64,000 bases of DNA from Nitrospiraceae bacterium (GTDB taxonomy: Bacteria; Nitrospirota; Thermodesulfovibrionia; Thermodesulfovibrionales; UBA6898). This document shows, piece by piece, positions 35,437-45,241 of this stretch (position 1 is its first letter; each line of letters begins with the position of its first letter). The stretch lies in contig CP070737.1 in the NCBI GenBank assembly GCA_020347665.1, positions 1,393,858 to 1,457,857 on the forward strand, given 5' to 3'. Made by a program: the position numbers and the translations under genes. The notes under the pieces were generated by a model. The model saw only the letters and a list, made by a program, of their open reading frames with translations, did not search any database and was not told where the DNA came from.

Positions 35437-37095
35437 CCAACACTATACGGCACATTATCAGGACTGAAAAAAAGTGAACAGCATGCACTCGAAAGAATCT
35501 ACCGAAGAAGAGTGCACGCTGAACTCATAACAGCAGAGCTGGCACGATATCTTGCCAATATTTCCTCTGAAACAAATCGTCAGATAGGTATTCTCATATC
35601 ACGAAAGGGAGTGGTAACCCATGTCATTGTCGGTGATGCAAAGGGTATCTTTATCCCTTCACTTGAAGACTACCCCCTCGGGAGAAAATCACTGAGGGGC
35701 CTGAGATTTATTCATACCCACCTTGATAATGAACCACTTAATCAGGATGATTTGACGGATCTAGCCCTTTTGAGATTTGATATTATCGCGGCGATCGGGC
35801 TGAAAGACGGGCATCCTGATCTCATTCATCTCGCTCACCTGCGACCCGATGTTTCCGGGCAGCCATACGAAACTCTTCCGTCTGAACAAGTGAGTCATTT
35901 CAGGTTTGAATTTCTCCCATTTATTGAAGCGCTAGAGGAAGAGTTTGAACGCATGAGAAGAACTGATGTAATGCATCAGGAAAAGCCTGGTGCAGGTGGT
36001 TTACATGAGGAAAAGGCTATTCTGGTGAGCGTGTCGACAAAACCGAAATATGAGCTTGAGGATTCCATGGAAGAATTGCAGGAACTGGCTGAATCGAGCA
36101 ATGTCCTTGTCCTTGATAAGATAATCCAGCGCCCGAAGGAGGTAAATCCGAAATATCTCATGGGGGAAGGAAAGATAAAGGAGCTTATTATCAAGGCAAT
36201 GAATAAAGGAGCTACGGTGCTTATCTTTGACCAGGATCTGACTCCGTCACAATCAAAAATAATCAGTGAAATTACGGAACTGAAAGTTATAGACCGATCC
36301 CAGCTTATTCTGGATATATTTGCACGACGTGCATATAGCAGCGACGGAAAAGTGCAGGTTGAACTGGCACAGCTGAAATACCGTCTGCCAAGACTGACTG
36401 GGAAGGGCACGGCGATGTCGAGACTCATGGGAGGGATCGGCGGCAGAGGCCCCGGTGAGATGAAACTTGAGATTGACCGGAGACGGGTGCGGGATCGTAT
36501 TACCCTTTTGGAAAAGAAATTAAAATCCTTAAGTAAGGCAAGGAAACAGAGAAAATCAAAACGTATTGAAATGCGGATTCCCATTGTATCCATTGTGGGC
36601 TATACCAATGCTGGAAAATCTACCCTCCTGAATGCGCTGACCCGAAGCGAGACGTTTGTGGAGGATAAGTTATTCGCAACCCTTGATACGTCCAGCAGGC
36701 GATTGCGCTTTCCCCGGGAACGTGAAGTAGTAATAACTGACACGGTTGGTTTTATCAGGGATCTTCCAAAAGATCTAATGTCGGCATTCAGGGCTACGCT
36801 CGAGGAGCTGGAAGACGCGGATTTACTTTTGCATATTGTTGATGCGGCCAATCCACGGTTTGACCAGCACATTACATCTGTTGAAAGCATACTCTCCGAA
36901 TTGAATCTGTTGGATAAGGAGAGGCTGCTGGTGTTTAATAAAACAGACAAGCTTGATCCGGAAGAAACAAGGAATATCGCTGTTCGTTTTAATGCTGTCA
37001 CCATTTCTGCTCTTGACCGGGCGACTTTTCGTCCGTTATTGCTCGCAATTGAAGAGTATATCTTTAGTGAAAAATTAATAAAGACAAAGATATAA
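35434..37095 (+). CDS. hflX: GTPase HflX, probable non-canonical AUA start
   Basis: Ribosome-associated GTPase that splits stalled or heat-damaged ribosomes. The 553-residue reading includes a long N-terminal domain opening PTLYGTLSGLKKSEQHALER and then IYRRRV, which matches the GLKxxQxxxLExLYRRR start of related HflX proteins. The glycine-rich linker GGIGGRGPGE is at about 336-342, followed by a coiled coil, then the G domain: GYTNAGKS (389-396), DTVGFIRDLP and NKTDKLD. The first usual start codon (GTG 35512) would remove about 26 conserved residues and has no SD. A true AUA start or an ATG-to-ATA error/mutation are both possible. Confidence 0.85.
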   Translation: MPTLYGTLSGLKKSEQHALERIYRRRVHAELITAELARYLANISSETNRQIGILISRKGVVTHVIVGDAKGIFIPSLEDYPLGRKSLRGLRFIHTHLDNEPLNQDDLTDLALLRFDIIAAIGLKDGHPDLIHLAHLRPDVSGQPYETLPSEQVSHFRFEFLPFIEALEEEFERMRRTDVMHQEKPGAGGLHEEKAILVSVSTKPKYELEDSMEELQELAESSNVLVLDKIIQRPKEVNPKYLMGEGKIKELIIKAMNKGATVLIFDQDLTPSQSKIISEITELKVIDRSQLILDIFARRAYSSDGKVQVELAQLKYRLPRLTGKGTAMSRLMGGIGGRGPGEMKLEIDRRRVRDRITLLEKKLKSLSKARKQRKSKRIEMRIPIVSIVGYTNAGKSTLLNALTRSETFVEDKLFATLDTSSRRLRFPREREVVITDTVGFIRDLPKDLMSAFRATLEELEDADLLLHIVDAANPRFDQHITSVESILSELNLLDKERLLVFNKTDKLDPEETRNIAVRFNAVTISALDRATFRPLLLAIEEYIFSEKLIKTKI

Positions 37096-37198
37096 TAAGT
37101 AATATTAAAAGAACCAGGAACTAATACGTTTGAACTGAGAAACGAAGGGTTTCAGGTTTTATGTTTGACTGTTTAATTCCTGTAGATGATGTGGAGGA

Positions 37199-38293
37199 AT
37201 GATGGAATTTTCACCGAAATGGATTGCATGGGAAATAACGAGAAGATGTAATCTTCGCTGTGTTCATTGCCGTTCTTCTTCTGAACGAGAAATAACAGGA
37301 CATCCTGATTTTTCTCTTGAAGAGGGATACAGAATCATTGACGATATCGCGACATATGCTCAGCCGGTCGTAGTGCTCTCAGGGGGCGAACCCCTGGTCA
37401 GAAAAGATGTCTTTCACATAGCCCGCTATGGTACTGATAAAGGTTTGCGTATGTGTCTTGCTACAAACGGCACCCTTGTCACTGAAGATATCTGTGAAAA
37501 GATAAAAGAATCAGGAATACGGATCGTATCGCTCAGCCTTGATGGCTCTAATGAGGGAGTACATGACGATTTCAGAAGTCAGAAAGGTGCTTTTGCCGGA
37601 ACCATACGAGCTGCAGAACTTTTTAAGAAACATCATATTGAATTTATCATCAATTCTTCCTTTACAAAGAGGAATCAGGAAGAAATTCAGAAAGTATACA
37701 GACTCTCCAAGGAGCTTGGTGCGACAGCCTGGTATATGTTCATGATTGTCCCGACTGGCAGGGGTGAAGAAATAATGAAGGAACTCATCTCAAAAGAAGA
37801 TTATGAAGAGATACTCGATTGGCATTATGATATGGAAAAAAATGAAGATGTCATGCTGGTTCGACCGACGTGCGCACCACACTACTACCGGGTAATCCTC
37901 CAGAAGTCGAAACAGGAAGATGAAAAGTTCATAAGGCGTTCCCTGAAATTTTCAACGGGTGGTGCAAAGGGATGTATAGCGGGTCAGCTCATCTGCCTGA
38001 TTGATGTTGATGAAAATGTACTGCCGTGCAGTTACTTTCCGAAAGCTGCCGGTAATCTTAAAGACAACTCTTTCAAAGAAATATGGGAAAATTCAAACCT
38101 CTTCAGTGAATTACGAGACTTTAAAAACTATAAAGGTAAATGCGGCTCATGTGAATACATACGTGTTTGCGGAGGTTGCAGGGCACGCGCTTATTCGGTG
38201 TATGGTGACTACCTTGAAGAAGAACCATTCTGTGGACACACGCCTGTAAAGACACGGTTAGCACAAAAGCAGAACATAAAGAGTAAGCAGTAG
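37199..38293 (+). CDS. ahbD: Radical SAM protein AhbD-like (heme synthase from Fe-coproporphyrin)
   Basis: 364 residues. The radical SAM cluster is CNLRCVHC (C17, C21, C24), then the SAM motif LSGGEPL. The C-terminal Cys set [13 protein letters not shown] plus a further Cys (315, 318, 324, 327, 345) fits an auxiliary 4Fe-4S cluster. [27 protein letters not shown] and [19 protein letters not shown] are characteristic of AhbD, which decarboxylates two propionates of Fe-coproporphyrin III to give heme b. The context, before hemE, hemH and hemY, supports this. GGAGG is upstream; the second ATG (37202) has better spacing. Confidence 0.85.
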   Translation: MMEFSPKWIAWEITRRCNLRCVHCRSSSEREITGHPDFSLEEGYRIIDDIATYAQPVVVLSGGEPLVRKDVFHIARYGTDKGLRMCLATNGTLVTEDICEKIKESGIRIVSLSLDGSNEGVHDDFRSQKGAFAGTIRAAELFKKHHIEFIINSSFTKRNQEEIQKVYRLSKELGATAWYMFMIVPTGRGEEIMKELISKEDYEEILDWHYDMEKNEDVMLVRPTCAPHYYRVILQKSKQEDEKFIRRSLKFSTGGAKGCIAGQLICLIDVDENVLPCSYFPKAAGNLKDNSFKEIWENSNLFSELRDFKNYKGKCGSCEYIRVCGGCRARAYSVYGDYLEEEPFCGHTPVKTRLAQKQNIKSKQ

Positions 38294-38393
38294 GAAGAAT
38301 ATAGTGGGCGGATAGGCACGAAGCAGGATTAACTACGAATACAGCGCGAGAAAGTACCATGCTTTTCCAGACACCAACGATGCAGATAAAGTA

Positions 38394-38454
38394 CATCACT
38401 GATACATCACGGACATTTAATATCAGTGATGACCTGTTATGGTATCAGCGATTA
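38394..38454. promoter_or_regulatory. Array of TATCAGYGAT half-sites upstream of hemE
   Basis: CATCACTGATA (38394-38404) and TATCAGTGATG (38421-38431) are perfect 11-base inverted arms 16 bases apart. A third, near-identical TATCAGCGATT is in direct orientation at 38443-38453, 22 bases (two helix turns) after the second. The array sits 20-80 bases before the hemE start, a normal place for a transcription-factor operator. The protein is unknown. Confidence 0.5.
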
Positions 38455-38476
38455 TCTATGTACGAATGGAGGTCTC

Positions 38477-39505
38477 ATGAACAATACGTTTCTTAAGGCA
38501 TGTAAAGGGCAGAAAGTTAAGCATACTCCGGTCTGGCTTATGCGGCAGGCAGGCAGGTATATGAAAGAATACCAGTTAGTCCGTTCCAGAGTCGATTTTC
38601 TCACCTTATGCAAGACTCCTGATCTTGCTGCCGAGGTTACGCTGCAACCCATAAACATTCTTGGGGTTGATGCTGCAATTCTTTTTTCCGATATCCTGAT
38701 TCCTGCTGAGGCGATGGGAATGAAACTTGAATTTACCGAGAAAAAGGGGCCGGTTCTTGGTGAACCGATAAGAACTAAATCGGCAATTGACAGACTGATT
38801 ATCCCTGATACAGAAGACAGCATGCCTTTTGTCCTTGATACGATAAGAATTCTAAGGAAGGAACTCGAAAAGAAAGTTCCTCTTATCGGCTTTGCCGGCG
38901 CACCGTTTACGCTCGCGACTTATATGATTGAAGGCGGGAGTTCAAAAAATTTCGTGAATGTCAAAAGAATGATGTATAAAAATCCAGGACTGTTCAGCCT
39001 GCTGATGGACAAGATTACGGCAACGACTATTGAATATCTGTCCGCACAAATTCATGCCGGTGCTCAAACAGTGCAACTGTTTGATTCATGGGCCGGCGTC
39101 CTCACACCGCATGATTATGAAAATCTCGTTTTTCCGCATATAAAGCAGGCAATAGCGGTGCTGAAGAAATTGAAGGTGCCCGTGATATATTTTATAAATA
39201 GCTGTGCAGGGCTTTTGCATATTGCAAAGAAATCCGGAGCTGATGTTATCGGGATTGACTGGCGGGTGGATATGGGAAGGGCAGTAAGAACTCTTGGAAA
39301 GAAGGTATCTGTCCAGGGTAACCTTGATCCCTGCATTCTGCTGGGAACACCGGAGAAGATCCAGGAGAGCACCAGGGATATTCTCAGGAAGGCATCTTCT
39401 GCCCGCGGGCATATTTTTAACCTTGGTCATGGCATTTTGCCTGAAACGCCTGTTGAGAATGCCATTGCACTGGTGGAGGCCGTGCATGCATATAAAAAGA
39501 AGTAA
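38477..39505 (+). CDS. hemE: Uroporphyrinogen III decarboxylase
   Basis: Removes four acetate carboxyls to give coproporphyrinogen III, the branch compound of heme routes. The ATG at 38477 has TGGAGGTCTC upstream and gives 342 residues opening MNNTFLKACKGQKVKHTPVW, then LMRQAGRYM with the substrate-binding arginines. FSDILIPAEAMGM, GFAGAPFTLATYMIEG, FDSWAG and GHGILPETP are seen. The longer frame from 38426 would read through the operator-like repeats and is not used. Confidence 0.96.
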   Translation: MNNTFLKACKGQKVKHTPVWLMRQAGRYMKEYQLVRSRVDFLTLCKTPDLAAEVTLQPINILGVDAAILFSDILIPAEAMGMKLEFTEKKGPVLGEPIRTKSAIDRLIIPDTEDSMPFVLDTIRILRKELEKKVPLIGFAGAPFTLATYMIEGGSSKNFVNVKRMMYKNPGLFSLLMDKITATTIEYLSAQIHAGAQTVQLFDSWAGVLTPHDYENLVFPHIKQAIAVLKKLKVPVIYFINSCAGLLHIAKKSGADVIGIDWRVDMGRAVRTLGKKVSVQGNLDPCILLGTPEKIQESTRDILRKASSARGHIFNLGHGILPETPVENAIALVEAVHAYKKK

Positions 39506-39556
39506 CGGTGAAATCCATTTTTTTATCTTTCTTAGGACATATTAGGCTTAAGATCT

Positions 39557-41689
39557 ATGGGCAGTAGCAACAGGACAAAAGCAGAGCTCCTCGAAGAGAT
39601 AGCACAGCTCAGGAAACGCGTTGCAGCCCTTGAAAAAAAATCAGACAGGCTGAAAAAAGCCTGCCAGAAGACACGCGAAGAATTTGGATCGATAGAACAT
39701 GCTGCTCATGAGTGGAGAAAGACGGTTGACACTGCAGAAAACATTATTATGCTGGTCAATCATAAGGACGAAATAATGAGGGCAAATGTCTCCGCGTCCA
39801 AATTTTTCAAGAGATCATTTCAGGAAATAATCGGTACGAACTGTTCACAACTCTTCCGGGGCGCAGGTCTGATTATCAAGAACTGCCGTTTGGAGAACCT
39901 GAAGGAGACAAAAAAATACGACGAAGAAGAAATTCTTATTCCGGAGAAAAATGTGTGGTTACTCATTACTGCCAATCCGGTCATGGGTGCAAAAGGCAAT
40001 CTGAAGGAAGTCGTATATACAATGTATGATGTTACAGAGAAAATAAGGCTCAAGAATCGACTGATATCTGAAAAAAAGTTTAATGAATATCTGATCAATA
40101 GTCTCCCCGGCATATTTTATCTTTTTCATGAATCAGGGGTATTTCTCAAATGGAATAAAAACCTTGAAAAGGTAACAGGATATTCTTCGGAGGAGATCTG
40201 GAAAATGCACCCGTTAGATTTTTTTGGAGCAGACGAAAAGCAGAAGGTTGAAGAGAGAATCCGTGAGGTTTTTATAAAAGGTGCTTCTCAGGTGGAAGCC
40301 CGGATCGTGACAAAAGGCGGGAAAGCCATACCCTATTTCTTTACAGGATCCAAAGTTATGGAAGGCGGGCTGCCATATCTGATAGGTACGGGAATCGACA
40401 TTAGTGACCGTTGTGACGCTGAAGAGGAGCTTGCTCGTATTAAAAACGATTGGGAGGAAACGTTTGATACTATTACGGACATGATTATCATTCATGACAA
40501 GGATTTTAATATCCTTCGCTCAAACAGGACTGCCGCACAAATTCTGGGTCTTCCATTTCTTGAGATCAGCAAGCAAATCAAGTGTTATGAATTCTACCAT
40601 GGAGCGGACTGCCCCCCGTCTGGATGTCCGATCTGTGAATGCGTACAGACAGGGGAATCTGCTGTGTTTGAGCTCTTTGAGCCGTATCTGAATAGGTTTC
40701 TGGAAATCAGAGCAATTCCACGATATGATAAAAACAATGAATTACTGAAGCTGATCCATATCGTCAGAGACATAAGCGAGCGCAAAAAGGCAGAAGAAAA
40801 GATCAGAGAGTATGCCGAGACGCTTGAAGAGAAGGTAAAAGTGAGAACAACAGAGCTTGAACGGGCCACATTTGAGGCTAAAACAGCGAATAAAGCAAAG
40901 TCAATATTTCTGACAAATATGTCTCATGAGCTGCGCACCCCTCTTAATTCTGTTATCGGTTTTTCCGAGGCCCTCCTGGCGGGTGTGTATGGTGACGTAA
41001 AAGAGGAGCATAGGGAATATCTTCAGGATATCCTTGACAGTGGGACACATCTTCTTTCGATCATTAGCGAAATTCTGGACCTGACCAAAATAGAAACAGG
41101 CAGAATGGAACTTGATCGTGAAGAATACATAGTTTCTGAACTGGTTAGAAGTTCTGTTACATTGTTTAAAGAAAAAGCGAGAAAACACAATATCGACTTC
41201 CAGGTTGACATTGATGAGGAAATGGGCACGTTTTTTGTTGACGGCACGAAAGTAAGACAGATATTTCTCAATCTACTTTCAAATGCGTTCAAATTTACAC
41301 CGGACAACGGTTCTATCAGTGTTCAAGCGCAGGCAGTGAAGGGATCAGAATTAGATGAAGGAAGTCTTCGGAAAAGGGGTTTTGAGCATGGCTCTGTTCA
41401 ACCGGATGAGGAGTATGTTCAATGTTCTGTCGATGATACCGGGCCCGGTATTTCCGAGGAAAATCAATTGCGATTATTCAAACCGTTTGAGCAGTTGGAG
41501 AAACTGTCTGATAAGAAAGAAGGTTCAGGCATTGGGCTTTTGTTGACAAAACGGTTGGTTGAGCTTCATGGTGGCTTGATCTGGTGTGAAAGTCCTCCTC
41601 AGGGAAAATCGGGCGGCAGCCGGTTTGTATTCCTGTTGCCACGGAGCGTTACAGATGCTAAACTTAATAAAAGCTTTAAGAATCAATAA
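39557..41689 (+). CDS. Cytosolic PAS-PAS-PAS sensor histidine kinase
   Basis: 710 residues without membrane helices. An N-terminal coiled coil (about 5-40) is followed by three PAS-like domains (about 50-165, 175-285, 295-420), another coiled coil, HisKA with SHELRTPLNSVIGFSEALL and HATPase with DDTGPGI and GSGIGLLLTKRLVELHGG. The third PAS has a tight Cys group (C343, C352, C357, C360, C362), suggesting a metal or Fe-S site or thiol switch. It is 51 bases after hemE and 31 before an HD-GYP regulator that is probably its partner. Confidence 0.88.
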   Translation: MGSSNRTKAELLEEIAQLRKRVAALEKKSDRLKKACQKTREEFGSIEHAAHEWRKTVDTAENIIMLVNHKDEIMRANVSASKFFKRSFQEIIGTNCSQLFRGAGLIIKNCRLENLKETKKYDEEEILIPEKNVWLLITANPVMGAKGNLKEVVYTMYDVTEKIRLKNRLISEKKFNEYLINSLPGIFYLFHESGVFLKWNKNLEKVTGYSSEEIWKMHPLDFFGADEKQKVEERIREVFIKGASQVEARIVTKGGKAIPYFFTGSKVMEGGLPYLIGTGIDISDRCDAEEELARIKNDWEETFDTITDMIIIHDKDFNILRSNRTAAQILGLPFLEISKQIKCYEFYHGADCPPSGCPICECVQTGESAVFELFEPYLNRFLEIRAIPRYDKNNELLKLIHIVRDISERKKAEEKIREYAETLEEKVKVRTTELERATFEAKTANKAKSIFLTNMSHELRTPLNSVIGFSEALLAGVYGDVKEEHREYLQDILDSGTHLLSIISEILDLTKIETGRMELDREEYIVSELVRSSVTLFKEKARKHNIDFQVDIDEEMGTFFVDGTKVRQIFLNLLSNAFKFTPDNGSISVQAQAVKGSELDEGSLRKRGFEHGSVQPDEEYVQCSVDDTGPGISEENQLRLFKPFEQLEKLSDKKEGSGIGLLLTKRLVELHGGLIWCESPPQGKSGGSRFVFLLPRSVTDAKLNKSFKNQ

Positions 41690-41707
41690 CCTGAAATCTG
41701 CTTACGG

Positions 41708-41713
41708 TATAAT
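41708..41713 (+). promoter_or_regulatory. -10 hexamer of the HD-GYP gene, leaderless geometry
   Basis: TATAAT ending 7 bases before the ATG at 41721, with no SD and no clear -35. It would allow the regulator and the downstream hemH-hemY to be transcribed separately from hemE. Confidence 0.4.
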
Positions 41714-41720
41714 AGAATAA

Positions 41721-42821
41721 ATGGAGAAAAAGGGGAAAATACTTGTTGTCGATGATGAAGCGCAGAATATTAAGCTGTTAACGACGATCCTCAAAGCTGA
41801 AGGATATGACATTGAATCAGCTGCTAACGGGAAAGAAGCGATAGAGAAAGGCAGAAGCTACCTTCCTGATTTGATCCTGCTTGATATTATGATGCCTGTT
41901 ATGAACGGTTTTGACGCATGCAAGGTGCTGAAAGAGGATCCTAATACAACCACGATTCCGATTGTTATGATAACTGCTCTGGCTGATACTGAATCAAAAC
42001 TGAAGGGGCTCTCCCTTTGTGCCAATGATTTTCTTACCAAACCCTTTGACAGAAATGAATTACTGGTGCGCGTCAAAAATCTTCTCAAGGTGAAAGAATA
42101 CGAGGATTTCCTGATCCAACACGGCCAGATACTCGAAACAGAGGTCCGGAAAAGGACGCATGATCTTGAAGTGATAAGAGATCAACTGGCAAAGGCTCAC
42201 GAAAATATAAAAGATAGTTATATAGAGACGGTCTACCGTCTGACACTCGCAGCAGAGTATAAAGACGAAGATACGGCGACCCATATTAAAAGAATCAGCT
42301 ACTATTGTAAAGCACTGTCCGAGAAACTCGGACAGCCATCTGATTTTGTAGATACCCTTTTCTATTCAGGCCCTATGCATGATATCGGGAAGATCGGGAT
42401 ACCGGACAGTATCCTTCTCAAGCCGGGGCGATTGACGTCTGAAGAATTTGATATCATGAAAACGCACACGACGATAGGAGCAAAAATACTGAGAGAATCA
42501 AAATCATCATATCTTCAGGCAGGTGAGATTATTGCGAAAACCCACCACGAGCGGTGGGATGGTACTGGTTATCCTCAGGGGCTGAAAGCTGAAGAAATTC
42601 CTGTTGAAGGCAGGATTATGAATATTGTTGATCAATACGATTCTTTGAGAAGCAAGAGGCCCTATAAACCGGGATTCAGCCACGAGAAGACAGTTGAAAT
42701 AATTACTGTCGGCGATGGCCGGACATTGCCGGAACACTTCGATCCTGACATTTTTGAGGCCTTTAAAAAAGTATCAGATGAGTTTAATGAAATATTCGAA
42801 GGCCATGACAAACTGCCTTGA
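41721..42821 (+). CDS. Response regulator with HD-GYP domain (c-di-GMP phosphodiesterase, RpfG type)
   Basis: 366 residues. Receiver 1-125 with D55 in [13 protein letters not shown] and K107 in FLTKPFD, a helical linker (130-165), then HD-GYP: HD at 220-221 in MHDIGKIG and [11 protein letters not shown] at 275-285. All metal and GYP residues look intact, so c-di-GMP hydrolysis is expected. Its stop codon overlaps the TTG start of hemH (TTGA), so it is translationally linked to heme synthesis genes. Confidence 0.92.
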   Translation: MEKKGKILVVDDEAQNIKLLTTILKAEGYDIESAANGKEAIEKGRSYLPDLILLDIMMPVMNGFDACKVLKEDPNTTTIPIVMITALADTESKLKGLSLCANDFLTKPFDRNELLVRVKNLLKVKEYEDFLIQHGQILETEVRKRTHDLEVIRDQLAKAHENIKDSYIETVYRLTLAAEYKDEDTATHIKRISYYCKALSEKLGQPSDFVDTLFYSGPMHDIGKIGIPDSILLKPGRLTSEEFDIMKTHTTIGAKILRESKSSYLQAGEIIAKTHHERWDGTGYPQGLKAEEIPVEGRIMNIVDQYDSLRSKRPYKPGFSHEKTVEIITVGDGRTLPEHFDPDIFEAFKKVSDEFNEIFEGHDKLP

Positions 42822-43837
42822 GATATAACGCAGACGAAGCAACGGGTATCCTGCTACTCAATCTCGGCGGGCCGGATTCTCTGAAAGCTGTTAAGCCATT
42901 TCTTTCCAATCTTTTTTCTGACAGGGACATAATACGACTGGGCCCATCCTTTATGCAAAAGCCCCTGGCATATCTGATCTCTTTCCTGAGGTCCGGAAAA
43001 ACGATAGAAGCATATAAACAGATTGGCGGAAGATCTCCGATCACTGAGATAACCGGAGAACAGGCACAATGTCTTGAAGATGCACTTAATAGTTCGGAGA
43101 GCGCAACAGAAGGGGCCCCGTCATTCAAGGTTTATATTGGCATGCGTTACTGGCATCCATCCGTAAGCGAAGCAGTGGCTGAAATCCACCGTGCGGGGAT
43201 TAAAAGGGTTATTGTCCTGCCCCTGTATCCCCACTATTCAATGGCGACTACCGGCTCGTCTCTATCAGAGTTGAAAAGAGTGATAGAAGGATATCCCATC
43301 AAACCATTCACGATAACTGAATGGTTTGATCATCCTCTTTATATTGATGCGCTCGTGGAACGCATAAAAGACGGTATCATTTCGTTTCATTCAGACCGCA
43401 CCTTTAAGACCTCGGAACGTAATATTCACGTCCTGTTCAGCGCCCACAGTCTTCCGGTTAAATTCATTGAAGAAGGAGACCCGTATGTTGATCAGATTAA
43501 AGGCACGATTGCTGCCATAGTGAAGAAAATGGATTTTCCCTGGTCGCTTTCCTTTCAGTCCAAAAGCGGACCGGTAGAGTGGCTTAAACCTTCAACTGAT
43601 GATACAATTAAAGAGCTGGCTCGACAGGGTATAAGAAATCTTCTTGTTGTGCCGATCAGTTTTGTCTCTGATCATATTGAAACCCTCTATGAAATCGATA
43701 TACTCTATAGAAACCTTGCTGGAGACTATGAAATGGACCTCAGAAGAACACCATCATTAAACACATCACCACTCCTTATAACTGCCATGAAAAACCTGGT
43801 TATGCAGGGAATGAGGGAGGCTGGATGGCGAGAATAG
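42818..43837 (+). CDS. hemH: Ferrochelatase (protoporphyrin or coproporphyrin)
   Basis: Inserts Fe2+ into a porphyrin. The 339 residues show [44 protein letters not shown], the catalytic His in LFSAHSLP, the [16 protein letters not shown] region and the acidic [12 protein letters not shown] motif. TTG start at 42818 inside the previous stop. In an AhbD-containing organism its substrate may be coproporphyrin III, not protoporphyrin IX; the sequence does not settle this. hemY overlaps its end by 13 bases. Confidence 0.93.
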   Translation: MRYNADEATGILLLNLGGPDSLKAVKPFLSNLFSDRDIIRLGPSFMQKPLAYLISFLRSGKTIEAYKQIGGRSPITEITGEQAQCLEDALNSSESATEGAPSFKVYIGMRYWHPSVSEAVAEIHRAGIKRVIVLPLYPHYSMATTGSSLSELKRVIEGYPIKPFTITEWFDHPLYIDALVERIKDGIISFHSDRTFKTSERNIHVLFSAHSLPVKFIEEGDPYVDQIKGTIAAIVKKMDFPWSLSFQSKSGPVEWLKPSTDDTIKELARQGIRNLLVVPISFVSDHIETLYEIDILYRNLAGDYEMDLRRTPSLNTSPLLITAMKNLVMQGMREAGWRE

Positions 43838-45204
43838 CTATCATCGGGGGAGGCATTTCAGGCCTGTCGCTGGCCTACTTCCTGCTTAAAAATAATCCGT
43901 CGGAAGAGATAACCGTATTGGAATCAGAAAAGAGACCCGGAGGCAAGATCTGGACAGATAAGGTCGATGGTTTTTTGTGTGAATGGGGGGTAAACGGATT
44001 TCTGGATAACAGGCCGAAGACGCTTGCACTCGCAAGCAATATGTCGCTGGAACCGTTGAGAAGCAATGAAGCGTCACGAAAGAGGTTTATATTTTCTGGT
44101 GGCGGTCTTCAACGGCTTCCTGAGACGCCTCCAGCATTTCTTACCTCTGGTTTGTTGAGCCTGACCGGACGGCTCCGGGTTATGGCTGAACTGTTTATTC
44201 CGGGCAATGCGCAGAAGGAAGAGACGCTTGCTGCATTTGCACGACGACGTCTGGGGACGGAGGCTTATGAGAAACTGATCGATCCGATGGCGTCCGGCAT
44301 CTATGCTGGAGATCCTGAAACATTAAGTCTCAGGGCCTGTTTTCCCAAAGTATATGATCTGGAGGTTAACTACGGAGGTCTTATCAGAGGAATGCTGCAG
44401 TTGCAGAAGGCGAAGAAGAAAGAGGGCTCCCGGGAAAAAGTTGGCCCTGGTCCCGGGGGTGTTTTGACCTCTTTTCACAGCGGCATGGAGGAATTGATTT
44501 ATGCCCTGCGGGCAGAGCTGGGTGACAGGATACGGGTCAACCATAACGCAGTCTCGATTATAAAAAAAGATGTTGGTTATGATATTGCCTTTTCAGACGG
44601 CACACGAATCTCAGCAGAGATAGCAGTACTTGCTGTTCCGGCATATGCATCTTCGGAAATACTGAAATCACTGGATCCTGCTCTCTCGGGAATTATTGCA
44701 GGAATACCGTACCCATCTTTGTCAGTGGTTTGTTTCGGCTACAAGAAAGACAAAGTGAAGGCAGCCCTTGATGGATTCGGATACCTTATTCCTTCAAGGG
44801 AAAAAAAGAAGATACTGGGTACGCTCTGGGATTCGAGTATATTTCCGGACAGGGCTCCGGAAGGATTTGTGTTACTGAGAAGTATGGTCGGAGGGGCACG
44901 GGCCTCTGAAACAGCGTGCATAGATGATTCACAACTGACCGACGTTGTACAAAAAGAGCTGGCAGATATTATGGATATTTCAGCACGTCCGGATTTGGTT
45001 CGCATTTACCGGCATGAAAGGGCGATTCCGCAATATACGACCGGCCACAGGGATAAACTAAATCAGATTGACAACATTTTGTTACAATACCGAAATCTGT
45101 ATATAACTGGTAATGCCTTCAGGGGTATAGGGGTCAACGACTGTATTGAAAATTCATTTAAGCTGTCAGAGAGGATCTCCGGGAAAGAGACGCCGGAGCT
45201 TTGA
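43825..45204 (+). CDS. hemY: Protoporphyrinogen/coproporphyrinogen oxidase (HemY/CgoX)
   Basis: FAD enzyme, 459 residues, that aromatises the porphyrinogen ring. ADP-binding IGGGISGLSLAYFLLK at the N-terminus, EWGVNGFLDNRP, DPMASGIYAGDPETLSLRACFPK and the C-terminal ITGNAFRGIGVNDCIE are family marks. HemY normally uses O2, and HemY enzymes that use other acceptors are not well known, so its presence beside anaerobic C1 genes is notable. Last gene of the ahbD-hemE...hemH-hemY run. Confidence 0.92.
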   Translation: MARIAIIGGGISGLSLAYFLLKNNPSEEITVLESEKRPGGKIWTDKVDGFLCEWGVNGFLDNRPKTLALASNMSLEPLRSNEASRKRFIFSGGGLQRLPETPPAFLTSGLLSLTGRLRVMAELFIPGNAQKEETLAAFARRRLGTEAYEKLIDPMASGIYAGDPETLSLRACFPKVYDLEVNYGGLIRGMLQLQKAKKKEGSREKVGPGPGGVLTSFHSGMEELIYALRAELGDRIRVNHNAVSIIKKDVGYDIAFSDGTRISAEIAVLAVPAYASSEILKSLDPALSGIIAGIPYPSLSVVCFGYKKDKVKAALDGFGYLIPSREKKKILGTLWDSSIFPDRAPEGFVLLRSMVGGARASETACIDDSQLTDVVQKELADIMDISARPDLVRIYRHERAIPQYTTGHRDKLNQIDNILLQYRNLYITGNAFRGIGVNDCIENSFKLSERISGKETPEL

Positions 45205-45241
45205 AGAGAATGCATAACAGGTATAAGGGAGGTCTGATATC

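Noticed and set aside
38394-38431. Rho-independent terminator after ahbD
   Set aside because: The inverted repeat is AT-rich with a 16-base loop and no T-tract; a regulatory site is more likely.
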